Source: Dyadobacter koreensis
GTDB lineage: Bacteria; Bacteroidota; Bacteroidia; Cytophagales; Spirosomataceae
Direction: 5' to 3'
Length of the DNA stretch: 64,000 nt
Assembly: GCF_900108855.1 (NCBI RefSeq)
Contig: NZ_FNXY01000002.1
Location: 1 to 64,000, forward strand
Shown: in pieces, positions 25,972 through 36,061 of the stretch
Layout: each line of letters starts with the position of its first letter
How positions within the stretch are numbered: the first letter of the stretch is position 1
Program-made: the position numbers and the translations under genes
The notes under the pieces: generated by a model
What the model was told of the DNA's origin: nothing
Databases searched by the model: none
What the model saw: the letters and a program-made list of their open reading frames with translations, nothing else

Positions 25972-27440
25972 GACAATTCAAATTAAAGGGTTTGTAGTGT
26001 GATTGTGTTGAATGTTGAAAATTCGGATTGAGAATATCCGAGATTAAGAGTGGCATACCCATCATTTTTTGGTCGAAATCTCTGCAAAACGACGGGATCG
26101 GGGGACTGTTCAGACAGCGTGATCTGCCATCTATTTAAAATAGAAGTTTTCATGAATTTAAATTTTATAGTGAGAAATATTTAGTAAAGAATTCTTGAAT
26201 GAGCAGGACATACCTTTCCCAGCCATAGTTTGATCGATTTCAAACCTGTTATAGGAAATTTATGACTTGGGATTTAAGTTGTTTAAGCCAAATGGACTGG
26301 CGGAGAACAACAATGGAGGAATGGTGATTTTAATACACCGTTTCCGGACTGAGTGCAGCCGATTGCCTCGGTGGGCTGAAAGAAAAATAGTAGTGGTGTG
26401 TTTTTCATAAAAATGTACTATGTATGGTGAGAAATATATGTGCAATCTTTTGAACTGGTTTCCATGTCAACGATATTAAATCCCTGATTTTCATTACAGG
26501 ATTTATTACGTTCAATACTAGTATTGCAGACACCGTTCGCTGAGTAGCTATGGACCAGACTGTTAAGCCGAAATAATATTTGACAAACGGCAAATTTCTG
26601 TGGGGTAAGGTATTGTAATCAGATAATTATGGCCAGCCAATATTATGAGCTTAATTATCTGATAGGTCTAACGTAAACTTTTTCCATAATCTATTTTGCA
26701 AATCGATTTCTAAAAATGTGCTAGCTTAAGTTACATGTCGGTAACAAAAAATATGCTACCATAAACATAGTAAAATTTCTACAATTTACAATAAGTAGTT
26801 ATCTTTTTTATGGAAATTAATTCTTGAATGACAGCAGAATTTATTTTTCGGTAGAACGAAGTGTATTCCGAAGGGAAGAAGTGCTCATACTACAATCCTG
26901 GATTGTACCTTATAACGCCGGACTATTCGAAATTCGAGGCGAGTGGCAGTACTGAAATAAAAAAGGATGAACAGGCAAATACATATTGCTGCTCATCCTT
27001 TTAGAAAGACTTATATAACGTTGAGTAAAGGTTGTTCTATTGATATGAAATTTATGTTCGGAAAATATTATTTACATTGTTTAAGCTAATAGCTGTACGC
27101 TTGTGTAATATTTGTACTACGGGCTAATACTTAATTTCTTCGCTGTAAATATATAAATATTTTAGATTTTTATCAGATGCCACAATAAAAAAAATAAATA
27201 TTTTCCAAGTCTGTCAGATTTACAAGTATCCTGATAATCAAGTCTTATATGAATTGCTTTGATTTAATTTCCTTCCGATATATGTTAAAAAGGATTCATC
27301 TTGTAGAAATAATTTTATATTATTATTTTTTATTTGTATTTTCATAAAATTGCATGAAATTCTAATATGCTGGCATAGGTTTTGAACATTTCTATGTTAG
27401 CGAACAGATTTTTACTTTGAACTAAAACACGGAAAATTTT
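25972..27440. other. Gene-free 1.5-kb AT-rich stretch
   Basis: No convincing coding region is present; short open frames at 26260-26593 lack features. The 400 bases before 27441 are very AT-rich. A hairpin with arms around 26961-26970 and 26991-27001 resembles a terminator, and a short inverted repeat TCGGAT/ATCCGA lies near 26028. TGAGAAATAT occurs twice (about 26170 and 26428). The region holds the long upstream zone of the large secreted protein and may contain a regulatory RNA, but I see no family match. Confidence 0.5.
26958..27004 (+). terminator. Hairpin resembling an intrinsic terminator in a gene-free region
   Basis: AAAAAGGATGA and TCATCCTTTT flank a 20-base spacer. It resembles a terminator with no visible gene in front of it, which could mark the end of a small non-coding transcript. 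Confidence 0.5.
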
Positions 27441-27743
27441 ATGAAAAATATAGCGATCGCTTTGGTTATACTTGCTATGACGACTGGCAGCCTAAGCGCA
27501 AATTGTTCTACAAGCGAACCAGTTGTAGAATTTATATTACAGGATAAAGTATCTGTGAAACCGGAAGATTTGCCGCAGCCAATAAAAACGACACTGGCAA
27601 CTGACGTTTATGCAGGATGGGAGATCACAGAAGCGTTCATTATCACGAAGGAAGATAAAACTCAATTTTTCGAAATATCTCTAAAAAAAGGTAGCGAAAC
27701 AGCAAAAATTAACCTCGATAAAGACGGCAGAAAGGTAGAATAG
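27441..27743 (+). CDS. Small exported PepSY-like protein
   Basis: The 100-aa protein has a signal peptide (MKNIAIALVILAMTTGSLSA). A compact domain follows: LPQPIKTTLATDVYAGWEI, EAFIITKEDKTQFFEISL, and KINLDKDGRKVE. The 'LP-x-x-(V/I)K…Y-x-GW…EA' and the final 'D-x-DG-(R/K)-x' pattern is that of PepSY-like proteins of Bacteroidetes (putative beta-lactamase-inhibitor-like fold). Function is unknown; relatives are periplasmic. It is a single gene with a strong terminator and a long AT-rich upstream region. Confidence 0.7.
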   Translation: MKNIAIALVILAMTTGSLSANCSTSEPVVEFILQDKVSVKPEDLPQPIKTTLATDVYAGWEITEAFIITKEDKTQFFEISLKKGSETAKINLDKDGRKVE

Positions 27744-27758
27744 TAATAATTGATCATT

Positions 27759-27800
27759 TAACGCCAAAAAGCCGGATATTTCTCCGGCTTTTTGGCGTTA
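27759..27800. terminator. Terminator after the PepSY-like gene
   Basis: An 18-bp perfect stem (27759-27776 with 27783-27800) with a 6-base loop lies 16 bases after the stop codon. A/T tracts occur within both arms. Confidence 0.9.
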
Positions 27801-27874
27801 AATTTTGCAATTTTGTAATCCCGTAAATCGTTAACTTACGAATATTTTTTTTACCACTAACTTATTTTGCCCTT

Positions 27875-29245
27875 ATGGCTCATTTGCTGCTTGTTGAAGA
27901 CGATACTACATTTTCCAAACTACTAAGCAACTTTCTTGGTAAGCATGGCCATGAAGTACAGGTTTGCTCAACAATAGCCGGTGCGAAGGATGCCATTCGT
28001 TCAAAGGCTGGTGCTTCTGATGATTTCGCAGTACTAATGCTGGATTATCGCCTTCCGGATGGAAATTCGCTCGATCTTTTAAAATCCTTGCGCGAGGAGG
28101 GGAACAGGACTCCCGCCCTGATTATGACGAGTTTTAATGATATCAGAACGGCCGTCAATGCGATGCAAAGCGGAGCATTTGACTATATTACCAAGCCGGT
28201 CAATCCGGAAGAATTATTGATGGTTTTGAAAGAAGCTTTAAACCGGAAGACAACTGTCTCGGTCAAAACGACTTCCAGGAAGCCTGAAAAACAATCGCTT
28301 GATTTTATAGAGGGGAATAGTAAAATCTCTAAACAGCTTTATGAATACGTTCGTCTCGTTGCACCGACAGACATGTCTGTGATCATACAAGGCGAAAGTG
28401 GAACGGGAAAAGAGCACGTTGCTAAATCTATTCACAGACTAAGCAAGCGTGCGGACGGTCCTTTTGTTGCTATTGATTGCGGCTCTTTGTCGAAAGATCT
28501 GGCAGCCAGCGAACTTTTCGGACATAAAAAAGGAGCTTTTACAGGTGCATTAACTGATAAAATCGGTCAGTTCGAGGCGGCAGATGGTGGAACTTTATTT
28601 TTAGATGAGATTGGTAACCTTGGCTATGACGTACAAATAAAACTTCTTCGTGCATTACAGGAGAGAATTGTAGTACCAATTGGAAGCACTCAGCCTGTGA
28701 AAGTTGATGTTCGGCTTATCGCTGCGACCAACGAGGATCTGCTTACAATTTCTTCCAACGGAGATTTCAGGGAAGATTTATATCATCGTTTGAATGAGTT
28801 TAAAATTCAGGTTCCTGCGCTTCGGGACAGAGGGGAGGATCTTGGGGTGTTCATCCAGCATTTTGTCGACAAGGCTAATGAGGAACTGGATAAAAATGTC
28901 CGCCAGCTATCGAAAGAAGTCATGGATATTTTCATGAAGTATGATTGGCCTGGCAACTTGCGTGAGCTTAATAATGTCATAAAACGACTGGTATTGCTCT
29001 CGAAAGAAGAAACTGCTGACCTTAAAGCACTACCGCAGGAGATGATCACAACCATGGAAAATATAGCAGCAAAACCTGCTCTCGCAACGGGATCAGATCT
29101 TAAATTGTTGCAGGAAACGCATGAAAAGGAGATGATTGAGAAGGTTTTGCAGGATGTCCGCTACAACAAAAGCAAAGCCGCCAAATTACTTAATATTGAC
29201 CGGAAAACGCTCTATTATAAAATCGAAAAGTATCATATCGAATAA
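27875..29245 (+). CDS. Sigma-54-dependent response regulator (NtrC family)
   Basis: The 456-aa protein has a receiver domain (about 3-120) with the acidic pair Glu8-Asp9-Asp10 and phospho-acceptor Asp57 in LMLDYRLPDG, with Lys in YITKPVNP. An AAA+ domain follows (about 145-380), with Walker A GESGTGKE (173-180), the sigma-54 contact loop GAFTGA (220-225), and Walker B GGTLFLDEIG. The Fis-type helix-turn-helix (YNKSKAAKLLNIDRKTLYYKI) is at the C-terminus. It activates sigma-54 promoters when phosphorylated. Its 3' end overlaps the convergent histidine kinase gene by 13 bases, a strong hint that the two are partners, though tail-to-tail. Confidence 0.9.
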   Translation: MAHLLLVEDDTTFSKLLSNFLGKHGHEVQVCSTIAGAKDAIRSKAGASDDFAVLMLDYRLPDGNSLDLLKSLREEGNRTPALIMTSFNDIRTAVNAMQSGAFDYITKPVNPEELLMVLKEALNRKTTVSVKTTSRKPEKQSLDFIEGNSKISKQLYEYVRLVAPTDMSVIIQGESGTGKEHVAKSIHRLSKRADGPFVAIDCGSLSKDLAASELFGHKKGAFTGALTDKIGQFEAADGGTLFLDEIGNLGYDVQIKLLRALQERIVVPIGSTQPVKVDVRLIAATNEDLLTISSNGDFREDLYHRLNEFKIQVPALRDRGEDLGVFIQHFVDKANEELDKNVRQLSKEVMDIFMKYDWPGNLRELNNVIKRLVLLSKEETADLKALPQEMITTMENIAAKPALATGSDLKLLQETHEKEMIEKVLQDVRYNKSKAAKLLNIDRKTLYYKIEKYHIE

Positions 29246-31785
29246 TAAACGATTTTCTCATCAATATGTTCAATAAGGGAATCTGTCTGAGATACGGCAG
29301 ATTCTAACTCAGCCCTTAAAATACTTTCAGGATCAGCGCGAAGAGAAACTTCAAATCGCCGGAAAGTTGAAGAAAGAGCCGAAGCTCCGATCTGGCCAAT
29401 CCTTCCCGATAATTTGTGAGCGATTTCAGGGATACTTTCTTTGTTGTTTTCTTCAATAACCTGTTTTAGCCTATCAAGATCAAATCGGGTATCCTTCACA
29501 AATTGTTCCAGGATTTCTTTCAAAAGAGCTTCATCGCCAAACGTCATTTCTTGGAGAACGCTCAGATCCGGCTCGCCGGAATCATCTACGATATTATTTT
29601 CCGACACAGCCTCAGGGTTATTATCGGAAGTTGTTTGGAGCAGATCAAGAAGTTCATAGGAATGGAAAGGTTTCATCAAAATTCCATCAAAGCCCATTTC
29701 CATTAACTTTACCTGCTCCTCCGGTAAAGCTTGTGCTGTAAGCACATATATTTTAACAAATGACGGAATAATTTTTCGCAGCCGCATACATAATTCACCG
29801 CCGTTCATACCCGGCATACGCATATCTGTTAGCACCACAGTGACATCATTATCCCACTCGGTACTTAAAACTTCCTCCGCGGATGAAAAACTTTCATGCG
29901 GGATGTTATTGGAGGCCAAGATCGATGCACACCATTTTAGAATGAAGGCATCATCGTCAACAAGCCAAACCTTCCCGTGAATATTATATTGTTTTTCTTT
30001 TAATTCGTCTGTTTTATTCAAAGGTGCACTGGCTTTCTCAAATGGGACGTCAACTGTAAAAGTGGTACCTTCTTCCAGCCGGCTCGAAACCCTGATGTCT
30101 CCGCCCATGCCGTCCACCAACGCCTTAACAATACTTAAGCCCAAACCGCTCCCGCCAAATCTCCTGGCAATTGAAGGATCAGCCTGTTCAAACTGATTAA
30201 AAACCCTTTGCATCTGCTCTCTCGACAAGCCGATTCCCGTATCAGTGATCTCGAATTTTACTGAAATTTTTCCGTCAAATTCTACACTGCTGGTTCTCAG
30301 ACTTACCTCGCCGCTTTCTGTAAATTTTATAGCATTCGTAAGAAGATTGTATAAAATCTGCCGAAGGCGGAATGGATCACCAAGCAAATAAGTATCAGCC
30401 TCCAATCCATTATCTAACGACAAATTTAATGATTTAGCAGAAGCCGTCGGACGCAGCATTTTTACTACCTCGATCAGTAGTGGTGTGATGGCAAACGTCC
30501 TTTCTTCGAAGGTAAACTGATCAGAAATAATACGGCTGTAATCCAATACTTCATTGACAAGATAGAGCAAATGTTCGGATGCGGAATGAAGCGTTTCAAG
30601 ATCTTCTTTTTTCGGTTTTTCGTCTTTTGTCAAAGCCTCTGTATAACCGATAATGGACTGTAAAGGCGTCCGGATTTCATGACTCATGTTGGACAGAAAC
30701 CGCTGTTTGGCCATGCTGTGATATTCTGCTTCTTCTTTCGCTTCTTCCAGCTCGTATCGGTATTTATTGCTTTTTGTAATATCCGTAAAAATCAGATAAG
30801 CTAATAAAGCAGTCAAGAACAAAAACCCGATCATGACATACTCGATCAGATTGATACTGTTGCCGACTGTATTTTGTACCTGTAATCCATCAGTACTAAC
30901 CTGGCGTACAACTTCTCCCTGCACTTCCTGCATCACATTTCGAAGCTGGCCTACAAGAGCATTTCCTGCCGTAGTTAACTCCTGTTCACGGCTGACATAC
31001 TTATTTGTACGCATACGCTGCGACTTCTCAATGGCCTGAACTGCGACTTCAACTTTTTCAATAACGCTATCTTCCCGAGCGACAGAAAGTGTATCAATGT
31101 GTGACGTTACTTCTTCTTTTCTAATAATTTTAGGGACGGGTACAGGCGCGGGAGTCTTCGTTTTTTTTGAACCAAAAACCCGATTTAGAAATCCTTTTTT
31201 TTCCTCGGGCACAACCGTCGGGACGACGGGTTCTGTGTATGTTGTGGTAGTGGTGGTACGCCTTTCTGTAGTGATAATCGTACTGTCCGGTTTGGCTCTT
31301 TTTTTTGTGGTAATTAATCCTGAGATAGAGTGTACCTCATCCGAAAGATCCTTATTATTAACCAGCTTGGAACGTACTTTCACATAATCGCTGTAAATGC
31401 TATCCCGGGCCATCAGCAGAATTTTCATAGAATCAATTCTGCTCACCTGAAGTTTACTGTCACGGCAAAGAAAACTTAACGTATCTAGAGTGCTCTGGAG
31501 CTGTGCGGATTGATTAAAAAATATCTGTTTAATCGAATCCTGTTTATCAATTGTCGGCCTTGCGTTCTGTAATTGATCCAACTGCAAAATATCCTTGAAG
31601 ACTTTATTGACAATCCTTAATTTCTCATTTGGTGTTGAAAGCACTTCAAGTTTGTCCACCATGTTTTCAAATGCGAGTTTACTAATAACCCACGAAGAGC
31701 CAAGGGCAACAAATGCTACCAGAAATCCCAGTAGTACCTTGCCTTTTACAGACTTGGAAATCGCGCGGTTACGTAAAGAGGACAT
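29233..31785 (-). CDS. Hybrid sensor histidine kinase with receiver and HPt domains
   Basis: The 850-aa protein has membrane helix 1 (about 17-36), a sensor region (about 37-315) with a Thr-rich and a Pro/Lys-rich segment (PEEKKGFLNRVFGSKK), and helix 2 (about 316-337). Then come a HisKA domain with His369 in NMSHEIRTPLQ, an HATPase domain with the N box (LYNLLTNAIKF) and G boxes (DTGIGL, GGSGLGLSI), a receiver domain with Asp654 in LTDMRMPGMNG, and a C-terminal HPt domain with His790 in EIAHKLSGRIG. It can run a full internal phosphorelay. The neighbouring NtrC-type regulator, whose 3' end overlaps by 13 bases, is the obvious output. The ligand is unknown. Confidence 0.9.
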   Translation of the reverse strand: MSSLRNRAISKSVKGKVLLGFLVAFVALGSSWVISKLAFENMVDKLEVLSTPNEKLRIVNKVFKDILQLDQLQNARPTIDKQDSIKQIFFNQSAQLQSTLDTLSFLCRDSKLQVSRIDSMKILLMARDSIYSDYVKVRSKLVNNKDLSDEVHSISGLITTKKRAKPDSTIITTERRTTTTTTYTEPVVPTVVPEEKKGFLNRVFGSKKTKTPAPVPVPKIIRKEEVTSHIDTLSVAREDSVIEKVEVAVQAIEKSQRMRTNKYVSREQELTTAGNALVGQLRNVMQEVQGEVVRQVSTDGLQVQNTVGNSINLIEYVMIGFLFLTALLAYLIFTDITKSNKYRYELEEAKEEAEYHSMAKQRFLSNMSHEIRTPLQSIIGYTEALTKDEKPKKEDLETLHSASEHLLYLVNEVLDYSRIISDQFTFEERTFAITPLLIEVVKMLRPTASAKSLNLSLDNGLEADTYLLGDPFRLRQILYNLLTNAIKFTESGEVSLRTSSVEFDGKISVKFEITDTGIGLSREQMQRVFNQFEQADPSIARRFGGSGLGLSIVKALVDGMGGDIRVSSRLEEGTTFTVDVPFEKASAPLNKTDELKEKQYNIHGKVWLVDDDAFILKWCASILASNNIPHESFSSAEEVLSTEWDNDVTVVLTDMRMPGMNGGELCMRLRKIIPSFVKIYVLTAQALPEEQVKLMEMGFDGILMKPFHSYELLDLLQTTSDNNPEAVSENNIVDDSGEPDLSVLQEMTFGDEALLKEILEQFVKDTRFDLDRLKQVIEENNKESIPEIAHKLSGRIGQIGASALSSTFRRFEVSLRADPESILRAELESAVSQTDSLIEHIDEKIVYYSI

Positions 31786-31896
31786 AGATGAGAAATCAAT
31801 GATTACTAGTTAGTAACGCAATTTTGCAAAAAAAAAGTTTATTTCTCGAAACTTCAACAATGGCTGTCATTTACGGTTGATTTTGAGTGAATAAAA

Positions 31897-31932
31897 AAAT
31901 CAGGCCGCTTCTGAAAAGAAGCGGCCTGATTT
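31897..31932. terminator. Terminator after the cytochrome gene of the sugar locus
   Basis: A 16-bp perfect stem (31897-31912 with 31917-31932) with a GAAA loop lies 24 bases after the stop codon on the minus strand, with an A/T tract on both sides. Confidence 0.9.
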
Positions 31933-31955
31933 CAAAAAAAGAAAAAATTAAAAAA

Positions 31956-33893
31956 TTACTTCGCCAATGAATTGATCCATGCAGCAATTTTCATTGCTTC
32001 AGCCTTCGGAACCTGTGGCATAGGCGCCATTGGAGTTGAATAATCCGGCCAGTTTTCTGGTTTCGGAGCGTAGATCAGTTCAACGATTTTTTCATTGCTG
32101 TATTTGCGTTTTGCAACATCAGCATAGGCAGGCCCTACTACTTTCTTGTCGATTGCGTGGCAAGCCAGACATGTATTTTTTGCAAGAAGTGGTTTTACTT
32201 CTTCCCACGTTGGCGCTTTTGCCGTTTTCGTCGGAGCTGGAGCTTTTCCTTTTCCATCCGGAGAAACGTGCTCTTTTACCGGCGCAGCTTCCGCTGGTTT
32301 AACGTTGCCTGATCTTGTCGTTTTCAAGTCAGATGCTTTGAGTTTTTCGCCGTCAGGAATATTATTTAAAGTGTAGTAAGCATCCGGGTGAACGAGTGAC
32401 CAGTAATTATTTTCAGCACGTACGCCTGCCAGCTCAATTTTGTGTACAAAATATTGGCGCATACCGTCCAGAACAATTCTTACTTTTTTGCCATCTTCTG
32501 ATAACTTCACACCTTTCACAGTCACATCTTTTGTATCGATCGGAGGACTTCCGTACACAGGATAGTGCTTGTACAAGTAGCTGCTCACTTTGTAAGAATC
32601 AAGATCTTCTGCTGATTTACGATCAACAGGCATTGTGAACTCAATTTCAAAACCGTCTGGCATTGCTTTCACAGTATACATTTCAAACGGCATTTTTCCA
32701 TTCCAGACAAGACGCTGCAAACCTTGATTTGCATCACCTGCAGAACCCCATCCGCGATTGGTTTCACCTACGAACATCGAACCATCTTTATCAAAAGCCA
32801 TACGCAAAACGCCTGACTGGAAACCGCTGCGGAATCCGATCGAAGCGCCCTGATATTCACCTTTTACTTTTTCAAGAACGATACGCATAATGTTACTTTG
32901 TCCCTGGTCTCCCACGAAAACCTGACCTGCAAATGGACCAAAAGCTCCGTTGGTTTCATCCATGATCAATTCAGAAGTAGAAACTCCGTGAACTCCATAA
33001 GGCAACCATACCGCCGGAAGCTGTACCATATCATATTTTTCTTTCAACTGATACAAGAACTGAGGTTCTTCGTTACGCGTATTTTCCGGTTTGATCGCAC
33101 GGTTGTTTTCATCTCTTTCCTGGCGGTTATCACGCTCAGCGAAAAATTGTTTTTCAGTTAATTTTACAGGAGAATTTGGAAGTTCAGCCCATTTCAAACC
33201 TGCCGGGTGACCCATGAAACCACCTTTTTTTACAGGGAAAATTCCACCTGTTCCCATCCAGTCACCCTGGTTGTCTGTATACCAAAGTTCACCTTTCAAC
33301 ATACTGATTCCGGCTGGAGAGCGAACACCTGTTGCATAAGGTTCAAACTTCCCTTCTGGCGTGATACGGAAAATCCATCCGCGGCCAGGTACGCGGCTTT
33401 CGCCTCTCCACCATTCTTCATCACCGAAAGCTACGTTTCCACTAACAAAGAAACTTCCGTCCGGAGCCACTTTTGGTCCGAAAGAATATTCGTGGTAATG
33501 ACCTGATAAGGGCCATGAATAAACAGTTTCATAAACATCTGCTTTTCCGTCCCCGTTCTTGTCTATCAATTTTGTAAGCTCGCCGCGTTGTGCACAATAT
33601 AGAACTCCGTCTTTATAAGCAAGACCAAGAACTTCATGTAAACCGGTTGCGAATTTTCTAAAATAAGGCGTACGGCTGGTCGGATTATCTACGATCCACA
33701 CATCTCCGCGACGTGTCGAGATTCCCAGTGATCCGTTTGGCAGGCTGGTCAGACCACCAACTTCCAGCACAATTCCTTCCGGAATCGGCGGCGTCACGAT
33801 CTTGTAAAAATCTTCTTCTTTCGGCGATTCCTGGGCTTTTGCCATCGGCAGGGCCGCCAAAATGATTAATGCTATCTGAGCAATTTTTTTCAT
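31956..33893 (-). CDS. Exported beta-propeller / cytochrome c fusion, sugar dehydrogenase-like
   Basis: The 645-aa protein has a signal peptide (MKKIAQIALIILAALPMAKA). A propeller domain (about 30-400) shows repeated strand motifs such as GDVWIVDNPTS, GLAYKDGVLYCAQ, KNGDGKADVYETVY, ATGVRSPAGISML and GAFGPFAGQVFVGDQGQSN. A beta-sandwich-like region follows (about 410-530), then a Pro/Lys linker. The C-terminal class I cytochrome c has Cys575-x-x-Cys578-His579 (CLACH) and a Met-rich ligand loop TPMAPMPQV (about 620-628). The layout fits soluble sugar-dehydrogenase-like enzymes that pass electrons to an attached heme. It lies 57 bases downstream of the DUF1080-PA14 gene in the same direction, so they are likely one operon. 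Confidence 0.75.
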   Translation of the reverse strand: MKKIAQIALIILAALPMAKAQESPKEEDFYKIVTPPIPEGIVLEVGGLTSLPNGSLGISTRRGDVWIVDNPTSRTPYFRKFATGLHEVLGLAYKDGVLYCAQRGELTKLIDKNGDGKADVYETVYSWPLSGHYHEYSFGPKVAPDGSFFVSGNVAFGDEEWWRGESRVPGRGWIFRITPEGKFEPYATGVRSPAGISMLKGELWYTDNQGDWMGTGGIFPVKKGGFMGHPAGLKWAELPNSPVKLTEKQFFAERDNRQERDENNRAIKPENTRNEEPQFLYQLKEKYDMVQLPAVWLPYGVHGVSTSELIMDETNGAFGPFAGQVFVGDQGQSNIMRIVLEKVKGEYQGASIGFRSGFQSGVLRMAFDKDGSMFVGETNRGWGSAGDANQGLQRLVWNGKMPFEMYTVKAMPDGFEIEFTMPVDRKSAEDLDSYKVSSYLYKHYPVYGSPPIDTKDVTVKGVKLSEDGKKVRIVLDGMRQYFVHKIELAGVRAENNYWSLVHPDAYYTLNNIPDGEKLKASDLKTTRSGNVKPAEAAPVKEHVSPDGKGKAPAPTKTAKAPTWEEVKPLLAKNTCLACHAIDKKVVGPAYADVAKRKYSNEKIVELIYAPKPENWPDYSTPMAPMPQVPKAEAMKIAAWINSLAK

Positions 33894-33950
33894 TGTTATG
33901 TATCAGCTTATAGCTTTGAGCGTAGGCCCGGAGCTTTGGGTAACTTTAAA

Positions 33951-35801
33951 TTAGAATAAGATGGCATATTTAACCCCACCATTCTTCACAGGAATGATCA
34001 GTTCTTGCTGGCCGTTAACATTTCTGATCTCAGGTTTTACTGATTTGTCAGCCACCTGGATAAAGTAAGATTTGTTATTCACCGCGTAAAGTCCTTCTGA
34101 GACTTTTTCGATAGACGTTCCTTCTGCTACTCTTGCAACGAGATCTTTCACCGGATTTGCAACTTTCACTTCGCGTTCGAAATATTTGTTGTCAACAACC
34201 GAAAGATGGTCAGATACTGGTGAACCGAAAGCGATATAATTGAAAGTAGGAGCGTCCGTTTCATCCAAAGAGTAACCTTTCTGACGGAAACCACTTCCGG
34301 TCGTATCCGCAGTCCAGGCTGATTGTCCGCTTGCTTTCCCCAAAAACATTTCGTTGTTTAGAAGCGTCACACTTCCACGCGGACGGGATGAACCATCGCC
34401 GCGTTCATGCCACATCGGCGTTGCATCAAGGAATTCTCCACGCCAGATTTGCAAAACAGCACCTTTTTCAAGGTCATACGTGTAATGTATATTTGAAGGG
34501 CTTCCCACAGAAATTGCATGAACGATTCGTACGTTTTTAGCCGTTGGTGTTTTTTTGAAATCCATGAAGCTGCGCATGATCGTGTTAGTCGGAGATGTTA
34601 TCAAAATCGGATCAACGCCACCGCCTGTTGTTACAGAACTTGCCGTGTTCAGAGATATTTCTCTGAAACCGGGACCAGAAACCCAAACAGCCAGGCCGGG
34701 TCTCATATAACCTTCTGTTTTACTGTTGAAAATTTCAATTGTATGTGCTCCGGCTGTCAAATCAACTTTTCCCGTGCGGAAAGTATTATTGTTTTTTGAT
34801 TCAGCAGGCAATACATTTTTACCATCAATTTTGATATACGCTTTTCCGGCAGCCTGCAATTTGAAATTGTATTCACCAGCCGTAACCGCATTGAATTTTC
34901 CGTTATAAACGTAAGCGTAGTTGTTGTTTTCTTTCAGGATTTCCCAGGTAATTGCATCCGTTTTGCCAGTTTCAGCAGGTTTGGATTTAAGGAAATCTTC
35001 TGAGGAAGCGAAAGTGCCGTAAAAAGTCTTATAAGTCAGGTCTGATAACGTTCCCGGCTTTTTGTCAAAATTATTGATAATAATATTTTTGATAGCCAAC
35101 GAACCATGATCCCCCTGGATACGCAATGGTCCTGACGCTACATCTTCTGCTGTAAGAGCACCACGTGTCGGGCCGCTTACTTCTACATTTTCATGAATCG
35201 TAACACCATTCAGAACAATTTTCAAAAAGACAGCATTTGAGATTTTCTTCCCAGCCGAGTTGAAACGGGGAGCCTGGTAAGAAATCTTGATGTTTTGCCA
35301 CAAACCCGGTGCTTTTGAAACATTGAAACGAGGAGCATACCCTTCGTAACCTTTTTCACCTTCCGGTTTTGAATCATTCCAACGCTCGTAGATTCCTCCG
35401 TTATCGTTGTATTTGGCGGTTTTTTTACCCCAGCTGTCGAAAAGCTGGACTTCATAATTTCCCTGAAGATAAATTCCGGAATTAGACTCTTTTGTCAGCA
35501 TGAAATCCAGTTCCAGGTCAAGATCTCCATGCTTGAAATTTGATACGAGTTCATATTCCTGGCCGTATTTGCCTTTTTCGTGCAGACACGCTAAAACTCC
35601 TTTACCAGGTTTAGTGCTTAAAACATTGACTTTATTAATGTCGACAGAGGCGTCGCCAACAATCTTCCAATTGCCGGCTTTGTTTGTAAATCCGCTTAGG
35701 TCGTTCAGCGGGATAGCTTCCTGTGCAAAAGATGTTTGCACAGCTATCACACCCAGACCCCAGGCGATAAATTGAAAAAAGAAACGGGTAGGTTTAAACA
35801 T
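33951..35801 (-). CDS. DUF1080 (3-keto-disaccharide hydrolase-like) plus PA14-like protein
   Basis: The 616-aa protein has a signal peptide ending QTSFAQE (about 27). The DUF1080 jelly-roll (about 30-245) shows DLDLELDFMLTKESNSGIYLQGNYEVQLFD split over adjoining strands and GPLRIQGDHGSLAIKNI. A PA14-like domain follows (about 260-385), with YNGKFNAVTAGEYNFKLQAAG and YIKIDGKNVLPA. A third region of unknown fold (about 390-616) resembles the periplasmic C-domain seen in related sugar-locus proteins. DUF1080 proteins cleave 3-keto-glycosides in characterised cases. It is next to the propeller-cytochrome gene and part of the SusCD locus. Confidence 0.75.
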   Translation of the reverse strand: MFKPTRFFFQFIAWGLGVIAVQTSFAQEAIPLNDLSGFTNKAGNWKIVGDASVDINKVNVLSTKPGKGVLACLHEKGKYGQEYELVSNFKHGDLDLELDFMLTKESNSGIYLQGNYEVQLFDSWGKKTAKYNDNGGIYERWNDSKPEGEKGYEGYAPRFNVSKAPGLWQNIKISYQAPRFNSAGKKISNAVFLKIVLNGVTIHENVEVSGPTRGALTAEDVASGPLRIQGDHGSLAIKNIIINNFDKKPGTLSDLTYKTFYGTFASSEDFLKSKPAETGKTDAITWEILKENNNYAYVYNGKFNAVTAGEYNFKLQAAGKAYIKIDGKNVLPAESKNNNTFRTGKVDLTAGAHTIEIFNSKTEGYMRPGLAVWVSGPGFREISLNTASSVTTGGGVDPILITSPTNTIMRSFMDFKKTPTAKNVRIVHAISVGSPSNIHYTYDLEKGAVLQIWRGEFLDATPMWHERGDGSSRPRGSVTLLNNEMFLGKASGQSAWTADTTGSGFRQKGYSLDETDAPTFNYIAFGSPVSDHLSVVDNKYFEREVKVANPVKDLVARVAEGTSIEKVSEGLYAVNNKSYFIQVADKSVKPEIRNVNGQQELIIPVKNGGVKYAILF

Positions 35802-35987
35802 ACTCTACGTAAGCTTAATTGGTTTATAAATAAAAAGAGCACAAATTACGATATAAGAATCGGGAAAATCACATTTCTTTTGAACGGAATATAATTTTCT
35901 GATCCATTTTTTAATCCGCTTATAGTGAAGTAATAAGAAAACTCGGAAAGGTTTTGTTTTTCATTATAAGTGTTTTGCGAAATTAAC

Positions 35988-36028
35988 AAATCCAACGCCG
36001 GTTCGGAGAGCGGACCGGCGTTGGATTT
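35988..36028. terminator. Terminator after susD
   Basis: A 15-bp perfect stem (35988-36002 with 36014-36028) with an 11-base loop lies about 33 bases beyond the SusD stop codon. The flanking T runs are modest. It may separate the susCD transcript from the DUF1080-PA14 unit or leave partial read-through. Confidence 0.75.
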
Positions 36029-36061
36029 TAAGAAAAGTCAAGCGAAAGGAATAATGAATTC

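Noticed and set aside
26260..26593. Two overlapping short open frames on the minus strand in the gene-free region
   Set aside because: Low complexity, no recognisable motif, no promoter match and mutual overlap; better explained as chance frames.
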